Assembly (NCBI RefSeq): GCF_016907695.1 | Contig: NZ_JAFBCK010000001.1 | Span: forward strand, 5,258,001 to 5,322,000 | DNA from: Actinokineospora baliensis | Lineage (GTDB): Bacteria; Actinomycetota; Actinomycetes; Mycobacteriales; Pseudonocardiaceae | Reading direction: 5' to 3' | DNA length: 64,000 nt | In this document: one piece after another, positions 26,657-34,575 of the stretch | Numbering within the stretch: position 1 is the first letter of the stretch | Layout of the letters: each line of letters begins with the position of its first letter | Program-made: the position numbers and the translations under genes | Notes under the pieces: generated by a model | The model's input: only the letters and a program-made list of their open reading frames with translations | What the model was told of the DNA's origin: nothing | Databases searched by the model: none

Positions 26657-27166
26657 CTATTCGCCCGTGGTGCCGTCGAGGTGTTCTCGGAGGATGTCGA
26701 GGTGGCCCACGTGGCGGGCTGTTTCCTGGATGACGTGGGTGAGGACCCAGCGAACCGTGCGGTCGGGGTCGCGGCGGGTGTGGTCGCCCGGGGTGAGGCC
26801 CTCGATGGCCCGTTCCGCGATGGCCCACTCGGCGCGGTAAGCCGTGATCACCGCCGAAGGGGTATCTTCCGGGCGCAGCCGCCATTCGGCGTTGACGTCG
26901 TCGGGGGACCAGAGGGTGGGGGCGTCGGAGCCGCCCGCGGTGCGGGTGATCCAGTAGCGCTCGACGGCGGTGAGGTGTTTGAGCACGCCCAGCACGCTCA
27001 TCACCGGGGACGTGGGCCACGGGGTCGCACTGGCCTGTGCCGGGGTGAGGCCGGTGGCCTTGATCAGCGCGGTGGCGCGCAGGAAGGTGAGGAACTCCCA
27101 CTGCAGCCGGAGTTCGTCGTCGGCGTCGGTGCGGGGCCAGGTGCGGTCCGGCCCGGTGATCGACAT
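26657..27166 (-). CDS. DinB/DUF664 family protein (putative mycothiol-dependent enzyme)
   Basis: 169 residues. The four-helix DinB fold and its three metal-binding histidines are visible: one in VLGVLKHLTAVERYW and two in VLTHVIQETARHVGHLDIL. DUF664 proteins of actinobacteria are proposed mycothiol-dependent transferases or maleylpyruvate-isomerase relatives. The gene follows the SRPBCC gene by 10 bp, a usual pairing, and is probably cotranscribed with it. Substrate unknown. Confidence 0.87.
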   Translation of the reverse strand: MSITGPDRTWPRTDADDELRLQWEFLTFLRATALIKATGLTPAQASATPWPTSPVMSVLGVLKHLTAVERYWITRTAGGSDAPTLWSPDDVNAEWRLRPEDTPSAVITAYRAEWAIAERAIEGLTPGDHTRRDPDRTVRWVLTHVIQETARHVGHLDILREHLDGTTGE

Positions 27167-27176
27167 GGGGTCGAGT

Positions 27177-27998
27177 CTAGGGGAGTTGGCCGCCGGTCGC
27201 GGTGCGGTAGCGGGATCCCAGGTCGGTCTCCGGGGTGGGGGTGGTGCCCATCAGGTCGGCGGCGAGGCCGTGGATCGCGGTGTGCCAGTGCACCAGGGTG
27301 GCGACGAGGTCCGGCTCGGCCAGGCCCGCGTGGGTCAGCCGCAGACGCGCGCCGCCGGGGCCCGGGGACAGGTCTATGTGGACGGTCTGGCCGTCGTGCT
27401 CGGCGCGCAGACCGGTGTCCGAGGTCGTGGCGGGCAACGGGGTGATGGCGGCCAACCGGGGAGCGACGGCCGCGGCCGGGGCGGTCAGTTGGCGTTCGAA
27501 GTGGACTCGCCAGGTGCCGTCGGGGTCGGGTTCGGCGGTGCCGCGCAGCAGGTCGAACCGAGCGGCGTAGCGCTCGTGGGCGGCGGCCCAGTCATGCACA
27601 GGAAGCGGAGAGCCGTCGAGGGTGTGGACGAGGGCGGCCAGGCAGCCGTCCCACCCGGCGGCGAAGGACGCGGCACCGGCGCGGTCGGCGAAGTGGTGGG
27701 TGAACACCAGCAGGGTGCCGGCGTCGGTGGGGGTAACCGTGAAGTCGAGGGTTTCCCCCTCCCAGACGAAGGTGAACCTCTGGTTGAGGGTGAGGGTTGT
27801 GACGGTGCCCGAGCTGGTGCTGCCATCGGGGAAGGTGAACGTCAACTCGACCCCGTCGACCGCCACGGCGGCCGGGAACCACGCCGACAGGCCCTCGGGC
27901 TCGGTGATCGCGCGCCACACCTTGTCGACCGGGTGGCTCAGGTGCCGCTCGAAGCGCAGCCTCGGGTGGCTGCCGTCGGTGCTCAGCGTGGCGTCCAT
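27177..27998 (-). CDS. Two-domain SRPBCC (AHSA1-type) protein
   Basis: 273 residues from ATG 27998; the open frame extends upstream to 28190 but with low-complexity glycine sequence from the antisense of the next gene. Domain 1 (residues 1-130) has RFERHLSHPVDKVWRAITEP, LSAWFPAAV and FVWEGETLDFTVTP, the typical AHSA1 pattern; domain 2 is more diverged (VHFERQLTAPAAAVAPRLAA). The start has no ribosome-binding site but TATGTT lies six bases upstream, so it may be read as a leaderless message besides read-through from the AlkZ-like gene. A palindrome overlaps that -10 (28007-28026). Confidence 0.85.
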   Translation of the reverse strand: MDATLSTDGSHPRLRFERHLSHPVDKVWRAITEPEGLSAWFPAAVAVDGVELTFTFPDGSTSSGTVTTLTLNQRFTFVWEGETLDFTVTPTDAGTLLVFTHHFADRAGAASFAAGWDGCLAALVHTLDGSPLPVHDWAAAHERYAARFDLLRGTAEPDPDGTWRVHFERQLTAPAAAVAPRLAAITPLPATTSDTGLRAEHDGQTVHIDLSPGPGGARLRLTHAGLAEPDLVATLVHWHTAIHGLAADLMGTTPTPETDLGSRYRTATGGQLP

Positions 27999-28006
27999 AC
28001 CGCGAA

Positions 28007-28026
28007 CATATCCAGACCGGAATATG
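28007..28026. promoter_or_regulatory. Imperfect palindrome overlapping the SRPBCC promoter
   Basis: CATATCCAGACCGGAATATG is a 20-bp near-palindrome (CATATCC / GGAATATG arms). Read leftward it overlaps a TATGTT -10 just ahead of the SRPBCC start, as an operator would. It sits in the 32-bp gap after the AlkZ-like gene. The WYL regulator encoded nearby is one candidate binder; that is inference. Confidence 0.4.
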
Positions 28027-28030
28027 CCCG

Positions 28031-29131
28031 TCAAGGCATGTACTGCACCTCGACCGCGTCGGCGTCCGGGTCGGTGACCGCCAGCAGCCGCCGCGCCTCC
28101 GCCTCCACCGCCCGCCGGTCCTTCGCCGAGATCTTCACGAACGGCGTCACCGTCAGCACCACCGTCCGCTTCACCCGCTGCGTGCCCCACATACCGACCA
28201 CCACCCCGTCGACGAGCACCGTCGGCCGCACATTGCCGTTACCGGTCCCCATCACCACCGTCTTGCGGTGGTCATCGGCGATCACCCGCGTCCGGTCCGC
28301 GTGCGAGAGGACCAGGTTGTCGAACGCGGCCACCAACCGCACCGGCGCGGGCGTGTCGGCCTCGGGGCGCGGCGCCTCCGGCAGGTCGTAGAGCACCCGA
28401 TCGGCCTCGTCGCGGAACCGCACCAGGTCCGGCTGCCGCTCGAACACCTCCCGCAACCCGGTCAACCCCGACCACACCTGCGCGTCCGCGGGCGACGCGG
28501 GCCCGAACGCCGCCAGATACCGCCGGACCAGAACATCCACCGACATCGCCGCCGAGGAACCCTCCCCCAGCCACGCCCCCAGCGTCGTGTGCCGCGCCTG
28601 CCCCGACGACCCCCACAACCCCCGCGGCGGCACCTGCACCAACCCCACCCGCGTCCGCACCAACGCCGCCAACCGGTCCGGCTCGTGCCCCGGCCACCGC
28701 ACCGCCAACCGCCGCCCCAACTCCGCCGCGGTCAACGGCTCCTCCGCCACGATCCGCGCCCCCACCTCGGCGATCTCCACGTGGTCCACGTCGTCGAACG
28801 CGCGACCCACCGTCGCCCGGAACCCGCGCTCGAGCACCGGCAGCAACAACCCCCGCAGCGGCTCCGCGTCCCCCGCGTCCACCAGGTGGATCGTCGACCG
28901 CAGCAACGCCACCCGCACCACCCGCCGCGACGACACCAACTCCGACAGATCCGCGAACTCGAACCCCGCCAACCGCGACCACAACCCGATGTACGGCGGG
29001 TTCGGCGCCTGCGCCTGCAACCCCACCAAGTGCCGCACCGCCTCCAACGGCGACACCGCCACCCGCTCCAGCAGGAACTGGCGGGCCAGCAGCGCACGGT
29101 TGAGGGCACGACGAGTCAACACCGGGGTCAC
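28031..29131 (-). CDS. Winged-helix DNA-binding protein, HTH_42 / AlkZ-like family
   Basis: 366 residues from GTG 29131. The family is that of YcaQ/AlkZ DNA glycosylases, which unhook crosslinks and remove alkylated bases; three winged-helix units form its body. The signature segment VGLQAQAPNPPYIGLWSRL is at residues 30-50 and holds a Q-x-Q pair at the place of the catalytic motif of AlkZ/YcaQ proteins. Further family segments are STIHLVDAGDA, RLVAAFDNLVLSHADR and VLVDGVVVGMWG. The start is probably leaderless (TAGCGT, 7 bases before GTG). Upstream lies a 162-bp palindrome. Whether it is a glycosylase or only a DNA binder cannot be told from sequence. Confidence 0.85.
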   Translation of the reverse strand: MTPVLTRRALNRALLARQFLLERVAVSPLEAVRHLVGLQAQAPNPPYIGLWSRLAGFEFADLSELVSSRRVVRVALLRSTIHLVDAGDAEPLRGLLLPVLERGFRATVGRAFDDVDHVEIAEVGARIVAEEPLTAAELGRRLAVRWPGHEPDRLAALVRTRVGLVQVPPRGLWGSSGQARHTTLGAWLGEGSSAAMSVDVLVRRYLAAFGPASPADAQVWSGLTGLREVFERQPDLVRFRDEADRVLYDLPEAPRPEADTPAPVRLVAAFDNLVLSHADRTRVIADDHRKTVVMGTGNGNVRPTVLVDGVVVGMWGTQRVKRTVVLTVTPFVKISAKDRRAVEAEARRLLAVTDPDADAVEVQYMP

Positions 29132-29143
29132 CCGCGCAACGCT

Positions 29144-29305
29144 AGTGGTGCGACCCAGAACCTTGACCATGTCTCGGCCCGCCCACGACGCGCCTGGCTG
29201 CGTTGCCGAAACGACCGAGTACGCCCAGTACGAGGCCGTTCCGGCGCCTTGCCAGCCACGCCGTGGACGGGCCGATACACGGCCAACATCCTGGGTCGCA
29301 CCACT
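29144..29305. repeat. 162-bp imperfect palindrome in a divergent promoter region
   Basis: AGTGGTGCGACCCAG at 29144-29158 recurs inverted as CTGGGTCGCACCACT at 29291-29305, and the 80-base arms stay clearly similar up to the centre at about 29225: TCGGCCCG/CGGGCCGA, CCACG/CGTGG, CTGGC/GCCAG, GTAC/GTAC pair with scattered mismatches. It fills almost all of the gap between the leftward AlkZ-like gene and the rightward WYL gene. Such a long, mutated inverted repeat looks like a small mobile palindromic element (MITE/REP-like) rather than a terminator. It would fold into a long hairpin in RNA. Confidence 0.8.
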
Positions 29306-29356
29306 GGGCCCCATTGCGGACCGCTGTGGTCCGCAATGGCTGCCACACTGGCCGAC

Positions 29357-30325
29357 ATGTTGGAGACCTCGGCGCGCCTGCTGCGACTGCTCTCGCTGCT
29401 GCAGACCCGCCGCGACTGGTCAGGCGCCGACCTGGCCGACCGCCTCGGCGTCACCGACCGCACCGTCCGCCGCGACGTCGACAAACTCCGCTCCCTCGGC
29501 TACCCCGTGCACGCCACCACCGGCACCACCGGCGGCTACCGACTCGGCGCCGGAGCCGCCCTCCCACCCCTGCTGCTCGACGACGAGGAAGCCGTCGCGG
29601 TCGCCATCGGCCTGCGCAGCGCCTCCGGCGGCACCGTCACCGGCATCGAGGAGACCTCCGTGCGGGCACTGGCTAAACTCGAACAGGTCCTGCCCGCCCG
29701 CCTGCGCAACCGGGTCAACGCCCTGCACTCCGCCATGGTCGCCCTCCCCGGTCGCGGCCCCACCGTCGACCCCGACACCCTCGCCACCATCGCCTCCGCC
29801 TGCCGAGACCACCAACGCCTGCGCTTCGACTACCAGCACCGCGACGGCGACCACAGCCTCCGCCAGGTCGAACCCCTGCGCCTCGTGCACACCGGCCGCC
29901 GCTGGTACCTCGTCGGCTTCGACCTCGACCGCGACGACTGGCGCACCTTCCGCGTCGACCGCCTCACCCCCCGCACCCCCACCGGCCCCCGCTTCACCCC
30001 CCGCGAACCACCCGCCGACGACATGGCCGCCTACACCGCCTACGGCCTGTCCAACGCCGCCTACCGCTACCAGGCCGTCATCACCCTGCACATGCCCATG
30101 GCCCAAGCCGCCGAACACATCACCGCCACCGCGGGCGTCCTCGAACCCCTCGACGACACCAGCTGCACCCTGCGCGCGGGCAGCAACTCCCTCGACGGCA
30201 TCGCCATCTGGATCTCCCTCATCGGCTGCGACTTCCAAGTCCACTCCCCACCCGAACTCGTCGACCGCATCACCGGCGTCGCCGACCGCCTCAGCCGCGC
30301 CGCCCACCGCTCCACCGGCAGCTGA
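29357..30325 (+). CDS. WYL-domain (YafY-type) transcriptional regulator
   Basis: 322 residues from ATG 29357 (MLETSARLLRLLSLL); the frame is open far upstream, but only as the antisense of the AlkZ-like gene. The N-terminal DeoR-type HTH_11 reads WSGADLADRLGVTDRTVRRD, followed by VDKLRSLGYPV and GTTGGYRLG. The WYL domain has RLRFDYQHRDG, VEPLRLVHTGRRWYLVGFD and WRTFRVDRL; here the name-giving triad is W-Y-L. WCX-like C-terminal part from residue 230. These regulators bind nucleic-acid or nucleotide ligands and often control DNA-repair or defence genes, which suits the divergent AlkZ-like gene. Confidence 0.9.
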   Translation: MLETSARLLRLLSLLQTRRDWSGADLADRLGVTDRTVRRDVDKLRSLGYPVHATTGTTGGYRLGAGAALPPLLLDDEEAVAVAIGLRSASGGTVTGIEETSVRALAKLEQVLPARLRNRVNALHSAMVALPGRGPTVDPDTLATIASACRDHQRLRFDYQHRDGDHSLRQVEPLRLVHTGRRWYLVGFDLDRDDWRTFRVDRLTPRTPTGPRFTPREPPADDMAAYTAYGLSNAAYRYQAVITLHMPMAQAAEHITATAGVLEPLDDTSCTLRAGSNSLDGIAIWISLIGCDFQVHSPPELVDRITGVADRLSRAAHRSTGS

Positions 30326-30395
30326 CCCGCGAGTCACCCGGCAGGCACCCCGGGTGCACTCGAACGGCGGTATGTTCCGTGAGAGCCTTGTGCCG

Positions 30396-31310
30396 ATGGC
30401 GACCACTCCCCCGGCGCTGCCCGCCACCGCGTGCTCCGCGGTGTCCCGCGCGCTCGACGAACCCTTCGCAGGCAGCGCCGCGACCGCCACCACCTGGCTG
30501 TGCGTCGAACAACCCGGCCCCTGGGGCCGCGACGCCCTCACCCAGAGCCACCTCGACCCCGGCGTCGCCACCGAACTCACCGCCCGCGCCAAAGGCACCG
30601 GCGTCCGCGTCGTCCTCATCCGCCGCCCAGGCCCCCACCCCGACCGCCACCGCCCCGCCCCCCGCCAGGTCTACCTCGCCCACACCACCCCCGGCCGCGC
30701 CTTCCTCCGCCGCGACACCTTCACCGACCCCAAACTCCTGCTCGACCTCGACTTCCCCGCCGTGGGCGCGGGCGACGTCGGCGACTTCGGCGAACCCGTC
30801 ACCTGGCCAGTCCTGCTCGTGTGCACCAACGGCCGCCGCGACCTGTGCTGCGCCGTCGCGGGCCGCCCCATCGTCGCCGACCTCGCCACCACCCACGGCG
30901 AAGCCGTCTGGGAATGCACCCACATCGGCGGCCACCGCTTCGCCCCCACCGGACTCCTGCTGCCCACCGGCTACACCTACGGCGACCTCAACGCCGACCG
31001 CGCCCGCGCACTGCTCACCAGCACTACCGTCCGCACCGACCGCTGCCGAGGCCGCTCCACCTGGCACCCCGCGGGCCAAGCCGCCGAACTCGCCGTCCGC
31101 GACCTCACCAACACCACCCACCCCGACGTCCTGCGCGTGCGCGACCCCGAACCCGACGACAACGGCCACTGGCGCGTCGGCGTCACCCACGTCGACGGCC
31201 GGGGCTGGCGCGTCACCGTCGCCGAACACGCCACCGGCCCCGACCGCCCCGCCAGCTGCGGCGCCACCCCCGGCCCCGTCACCGCCCACCACGTGATCCG
31301 GATCGACTGA
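30396..31310 (+). CDS. Sucrase/ferredoxin-like family protein (thioredoxin-like [2Fe-2S])
   Basis: 304 residues from ATG 30396 behind GTGAGAG; GTG 30390 or ATG 30372 are in-frame alternatives. Suc_Fer-like family features are the cysteine clusters CTNGRRDLCCAVAGRP and ECTHIGGHRFAPTGL with conserved Cys/His for an iron-sulfur centre. The C-terminal third (TWHPAGQAAELAVRDL onwards) is variable. The name derives from a yeast gene; no actual reaction is established for bacterial members. The next gene starts one base after its stop, so the two are cotranscribed. Confidence 0.85.
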   Translation: MATTPPALPATACSAVSRALDEPFAGSAATATTWLCVEQPGPWGRDALTQSHLDPGVATELTARAKGTGVRVVLIRRPGPHPDRHRPAPRQVYLAHTTPGRAFLRRDTFTDPKLLLDLDFPAVGAGDVGDFGEPVTWPVLLVCTNGRRDLCCAVAGRPIVADLATTHGEAVWECTHIGGHRFAPTGLLLPTGYTYGDLNADRARALLTSTTVRTDRCRGRSTWHPAGQAAELAVRDLTNTTHPDVLRVRDPEPDDNGHWRVGVTHVDGRGWRVTVAEHATGPDRPASCGATPGPVTAHHVIRID

Positions 31311-31311
31311 C

Positions 31312-32379
31312 ATGACCCCCACCCGCGACCAGATCCTCGCCTACCGCGTCGCCCGCCACGGCCTGCACCGCGACACCACCGACCCGGCCGCCCTCACCGT
31401 CTTCGACCTCGGCATCCAAGACGCGGGCAGCCGCTCACCCCACGTCGCCCTCGCAGCGCGCCTACCCGCACAAACCCAACTGGACGGGTTCACCACCACC
31501 TGGGCCCACCGCGGCGCCCCACACCTGCTCCGCACCACCGACATCCCCGCACTCGCCACCGCCCTGTGGCCCCGCACCGACGCCGACGCCGCGGCCCGCC
31601 TCAACGCCTGCGGAACCGCCCTCCGCCGCGCGGGCATCCCCGGACTCACCGCCTACACCACCGCCGCCACCGCCATGCGCGAAGTCGTCGACACCGAGAA
31701 ACCCCGCGGCCAGGTCAGCACCGAGATCACCGCCAAGCTGCCAGCGCCCTACGCCTACGCCTGCCGGGTGTGCGCCGCCACCCACATCTGGGGCAGCCTC
31801 TTCCAGGTCATCGGCCTAGCCGCCGGTGTCACCGTGCACGCCGACACCCGCCCCACAGTCCTGCGGCCACTACCCGACCAGCACCCCATCCCCGAGGAAT
31901 CCACCGGCGCGGGCCCGATCATCGACGCCTACCTGCGCCTGCACGGCCCCGCCACCCCCGCCGACCTCGCGAGCTTCCTCGACACCACCCAGGCCCAAGT
32001 CAAACCCGCGTGGCCCGACGGCCTGGTCGACCTCGGCGACGGCCGCTGGTTCCCCGAAACCGACCTCGACGACCTCCACAACCCCCCAGGCCCCGACGTG
32101 CTGCGCCTCCTGCCGCCACTGGACCCCTGGCTGCAAACCCGCGACCGCGCCCTCATCGTCCCCGACGAAGCCCACCGCAAACAGATCTGGCGCATGATCG
32201 GCAACCCCGGCGTCATCCTCGACCGCGGCGAGATCACCGGCACCTGGCGCACCAAGACCTCCGGCAAAACCCTCACCATCACCATCGACCCGTTCACCAA
32301 AACCCGCGACCTCACCACCGAAGCCGAACGAGTAGCCACCGCCCGAGGCTTCAACAACGTCCGCCTCACCACCGCCTGA
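31312..32379 (+). CDS. Winged-helix DNA-binding protein, HTH_42 family (second copy)
   Basis: 355 residues. A member of the same broad family as the protein at 28031-29131 but of a distinct branch: DQILAYRVARHGL, LGIQDAGSRSPHVALAARL (aligned with the Q-x-Q segment, here IQDAG), TTTWAHRGAPHLL, and LLPPLDPWLQTRDRALIVP near the C-terminus. It starts one base after the Suc_Fer gene, so they form an operon. Members are often annotated only as winged-helix DNA-binding proteins; glycosylase action is unproven for this branch. The stop codon lies inside one copy of a 26-bp direct repeat. Confidence 0.83.
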   Translation: MTPTRDQILAYRVARHGLHRDTTDPAALTVFDLGIQDAGSRSPHVALAARLPAQTQLDGFTTTWAHRGAPHLLRTTDIPALATALWPRTDADAAARLNACGTALRRAGIPGLTAYTTAATAMREVVDTEKPRGQVSTEITAKLPAPYAYACRVCAATHIWGSLFQVIGLAAGVTVHADTRPTVLRPLPDQHPIPEESTGAGPIIDAYLRLHGPATPADLASFLDTTQAQVKPAWPDGLVDLGDGRWFPETDLDDLHNPPGPDVLRLLPPLDPWLQTRDRALIVPDEAHRKQIWRMIGNPGVILDRGEITGTWRTKTSGKTLTITIDPFTKTRDLTTEAERVATARGFNNVRLTTA

Positions 32380-32389
32380 TCACAGCAGC
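32364..32389. repeat. 26-bp direct repeat, copy 1
   Basis: The 26 bases beginning CCTCACCACCGCCTGATCAC are exactly repeated 173 bp further on. This copy holds the TGA stop of the rightward HTH_42 gene. The 147 bp between the copies contain no convincing gene. Confidence 0.75.
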
Positions 32390-32536
32390 GGCTCACCCTG
32401 CTCGCCACCGGCTCTCACGGACGCACCCGCCGCTCGCGCGGCGAACACCAGCCAACAACGCCGGTCCGTGGCAGCGACAACCGATCTGCCAGCGGCCGAA
32501 CGCCTAGAACTCACCCGGCGTCTCCCCGACCTCCCC

Positions 32537-32562
32537 CCTCACCACCGCCTGATCACAGCAGC
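32537..32562. repeat. 26-bp direct repeat, copy 2
   Basis: Exact copy of 32364-32389. Here the same sequence holds, on the other strand, the stop codon (TCA at 32553-32555) of the leftward hypothetical gene. It suggests a short tandem duplication at the convergent gene ends. Confidence 0.75.
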
Positions 32563-32888
32563 AGCTCGCTGTGGTGGTCCGGATCCCGCGGACACACCCA
32601 CCGCACCCCGCACCCGACCACCCGCGGCGACAACGGGTGCTGGTGCCCGGGGCACAACGGCAGCGGCCGACCCCAGAACGCCTCCACCGCGTGGTCCTGC
32701 ACCTGGTCGGCCATCGCCGCCACCGCCTGCGCCAGCGGCACGGTCAACGCCAGGTACACCCCCACCGACACCCGGTCGTCCCCCACGGTCACCAGCACCT
32801 CACCAGGCCCCGGCTCGACCGACAGCACCCGCCACCCGATGTCCAAGCGCGCCAACACCCGCGTGACGTACTCGATCACCCCACACAA
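32553..32888 (-). CDS. Hypothetical protein with a possible C-terminal zinc-binding segment
   Basis: 111 residues. The N-terminal two thirds form an alpha/beta unit (VTRVLARLDIGWRVLSVEPG, VSVGVYLALTVPLAQAVAAM). The C-terminus has LCPGHQHPLSPR, VGCGVRWVCPRD and HH, a Cys/His set that could hold a zinc ion and is common in actinobacterial small proteins of unknown role. It may start a little later than the ATG at 32888 (MCGVIEYV). It diverges from the small methyltransferase gene with 44 bp between. Confidence 0.6.
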   Translation of the reverse strand: MCGVIEYVTRVLARLDIGWRVLSVEPGPGEVLVTVGDDRVSVGVYLALTVPLAQAVAAMADQVQDHAVEAFWGRPLPLCPGHQHPLSPRVVGCGVRWVCPRDPDHHSELLL

Positions 32889-32932
32889 ATAGCACGCCGA
32901 AACCCGGGTGCGCGGCCGAATACGGTCAACAC

Positions 32933-33640
32933 GTGGACCAAAGCCCGCAGCACGAACCCACCCTGTCCGACGACCACATCGCCCGCGTCCGCCGCTGGCA
33001 CGACGAGGCCTACCGCGAATCCAGCGCCCGCCCCGACCTCACCACCGACCACCTCGGCCGCACCTTCCACATCCCCGCAGGCATCCACCCCATCACCCGC
33101 GTGTCCCACCTGCTCGGCCAAGCCGTCCTCGACGAAGTCCGCCCCACCGACCGCGTCCTGGACATGGGCACCGGCTGCGGCGTCAACGCCGTCCTCGCCG
33201 CCGCCACCGCCCGCGAAGTCCTGGCCGTCGACATCAACCCCGCCGCCATCACCGCCACCGAAGCCAACGCCGCCCGCAACGGCGTCACCCTCACCGCCCG
33301 GCACAGCGACGTCTTCAGCACCGTCGACGGCCGCTTCGACCTGATCGTCTTCGACCCGCCGTTCCGCTGGTTCGCCCCCCGCGACACCCTCGAAATGGCC
33401 AGCACCGACCACCACTACCGCGCCATGAACAGCTTCTTCGCCCACGTCGGCGCCCACATGACCGACACAGCCCGACTGCTGATCTTCTTCGGCACCTCGG
33501 GCGACCTCGACCACCTGCACACCCGAGCCGCGGCGGCGGGCCTCACCACCGAAACCCTCGCCACCGCACACCACACCCGCGACAACTGGACCGCCGACTA
33601 CTTCACCTACCGCATGACCCGTCACCCGGCCATCGAGTAG
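32933..33640 (+). CDS. HemK/RsmC-like small-domain methyltransferase
   Basis: 235 residues from GTG 32933. It has the MTS family pattern: an extension of about 60 residues, motif I VLDMGTGCGVNAVLAAA, an acidic AVDINPAAITATEANAARNG, and the catalytic-type motif IV FDPPFRWF (DPPF in place of NPPF/NPPY). Such enzymes methylate glutamine of release factors, rRNA bases or small molecules. DPPF is the form often seen in enzymes acting on nucleic-acid bases, but this does not settle the target. It converges on the hypothetical pair at 33622-34520 and overlaps the first by 19 bp. Confidence 0.83.
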   Translation: MDQSPQHEPTLSDDHIARVRRWHDEAYRESSARPDLTTDHLGRTFHIPAGIHPITRVSHLLGQAVLDEVRPTDRVLDMGTGCGVNAVLAAATAREVLAVDINPAAITATEANAARNGVTLTARHSDVFSTVDGRFDLIVFDPPFRWFAPRDTLEMASTDHHYRAMNSFFAHVGAHMTDTARLLIFFGTSGDLDHLHTRAAAAGLTTETLATAHHTRDNWTADYFTYRMTRHPAIE

Positions 33641-34059
33641 AACAACACCTCATCGGCATCCCGAGCCGCCCTGGCCACCCGCACCAGCGCACCCACCCAG
33701 GCGACCACCGCGTCGACCTCGTCCAACTCCTCCTCGCGCGCCCACCGCCGCGCCACACCATCCACATCGGACAATAACGCCAGCGCGTCACGAGTCCCGG
33801 CATCCCACTCGTAGACGAATGGCCCCGTCAACCACGGATCACCCGCCGCCACCGGCCCATCCGGCTCCGGACCCGCAGGCCACACCCGCCGCTCCACGAC
33901 CTCGTGCCCGGCCAACCCCACCAACCGGTCCACGGCACCATCCAACGCGAACCACTTCGCCGACACCCCGTCAAAAGCCGGGAACGCCGCACGATCCGAC
34001 ACCCCACGCAGCACCACCGCCACGTCAGGAGCCCGGAAGTAGTCGAAGTACACGCCCAC
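33622..34059 (-). CDS. Hypothetical protein, paralogue B of a tandem pair
   Basis: 145 residues from GTG 34059, which overlaps the TAG stop of the upstream paralogue by one base, so translation is coupled. The opening VGVYFDYFRAPDVAVVLRG matches MGVLTDYFRAADAGVVVKY of its neighbour; both share an aK-x(5)-D-x-x-V(DL) core, a VWP segment, GDPW and a helical end RAARDA-E-(V/S)-LF. Acidic, soluble, no known motif. I recall similar single genes in other actinomycetes, without function. Identity to the neighbour is low enough that the duplication is old. Confidence 0.7.
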   Translation of the reverse strand: MGVYFDYFRAPDVAVVLRGVSDRAAFPAFDGVSAKWFALDGAVDRLVGLAGHEVVERRVWPAGPEPDGPVAAGDPWLTGPFVYEWDAGTRDALALLSDVDGVARRWAREEELDEVDAVVAWVGALVRVARAARDADEVLFYSMAG

Positions 34060-34520
34060 TACAGCGACACCCAACAGAACAACGACTCACCGGCATCACG
34101 AGCCCGACGCGCCAACGCCACCAACTCCGCCACGAACGGCTCCCAGTCGGCGGCGTCGCCGTAAACCTCCTCGGCCTCCACCCACACCGCCGTCACCGCG
34201 GCCACATCGGACACCCCAGCCAACGCATCCCGCGCCGAAGCACCCACCTCAGACACCCACGGACCCTCAGCCCACGGATCGCCCTCCTCGGGAACATCCG
34301 TGGGCGCAGGCGTCGTCGGCCACACCGCCCGCGAATCCAAGTCCACGAACGACCCACCCGACGCCGCCGCCACCAACCGCCCCAACACGACGTCCGGATC
34401 CACCGACTTCGCCTGAACACCATCGAGCTCCCCGACCGGCGACGCCGCATCGGAGAGCTCGAGGTACTTCACGACAACACCGGCATCGGCGGCACGGAAA
34501 TAGTCCGTCAGCACTCCCAT
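34059..34520 (-). CDS. Hypothetical protein, paralogue A of a tandem pair
   Basis: 153 residues from ATG 34520 (MGVLTDYFRAADAGVVV). It is the homologue of the next gene, sharing the N-terminal DYFRAxD block, the DGVQAKSVD segment, AVWPTTPA, the GDPWAEGPWV stretch and a helical C-terminus ARRARDAGESLF. No transmembrane or catalytic motif is seen. It lies 55 bp downstream of the SPFH gene on the same strand. A role with the membrane pair upstream is possible only by position. Confidence 0.72.
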   Translation of the reverse strand: MGVLTDYFRAADAGVVVKYLELSDAASPVGELDGVQAKSVDPDVVLGRLVAAASGGSFVDLDSRAVWPTTPAPTDVPEEGDPWAEGPWVSEVGASARDALAGVSDVAAVTAVWVEAEEVYGDAADWEPFVAELVALARRARDAGESLFCWVSL

Positions 34521-34575
34521 ACCCACAGTGAACCAGCGACCACCGACAATCCCGGGCACCACGCCGATCACACCG

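Noticed and set aside
29144..29305. Reading the long palindrome as a transcription terminator
   Set aside because: It lies between divergent starts, where no transcript should end, and is far longer than a terminator.
28268..29356. Very long rightward open frame ahead of the WYL gene
   Set aside because: It is the antisense of the AlkZ-like gene, rich in Arg/Pro/His as expected from high-G+C shadow frames; the WYL domain protein itself starts at 29357.
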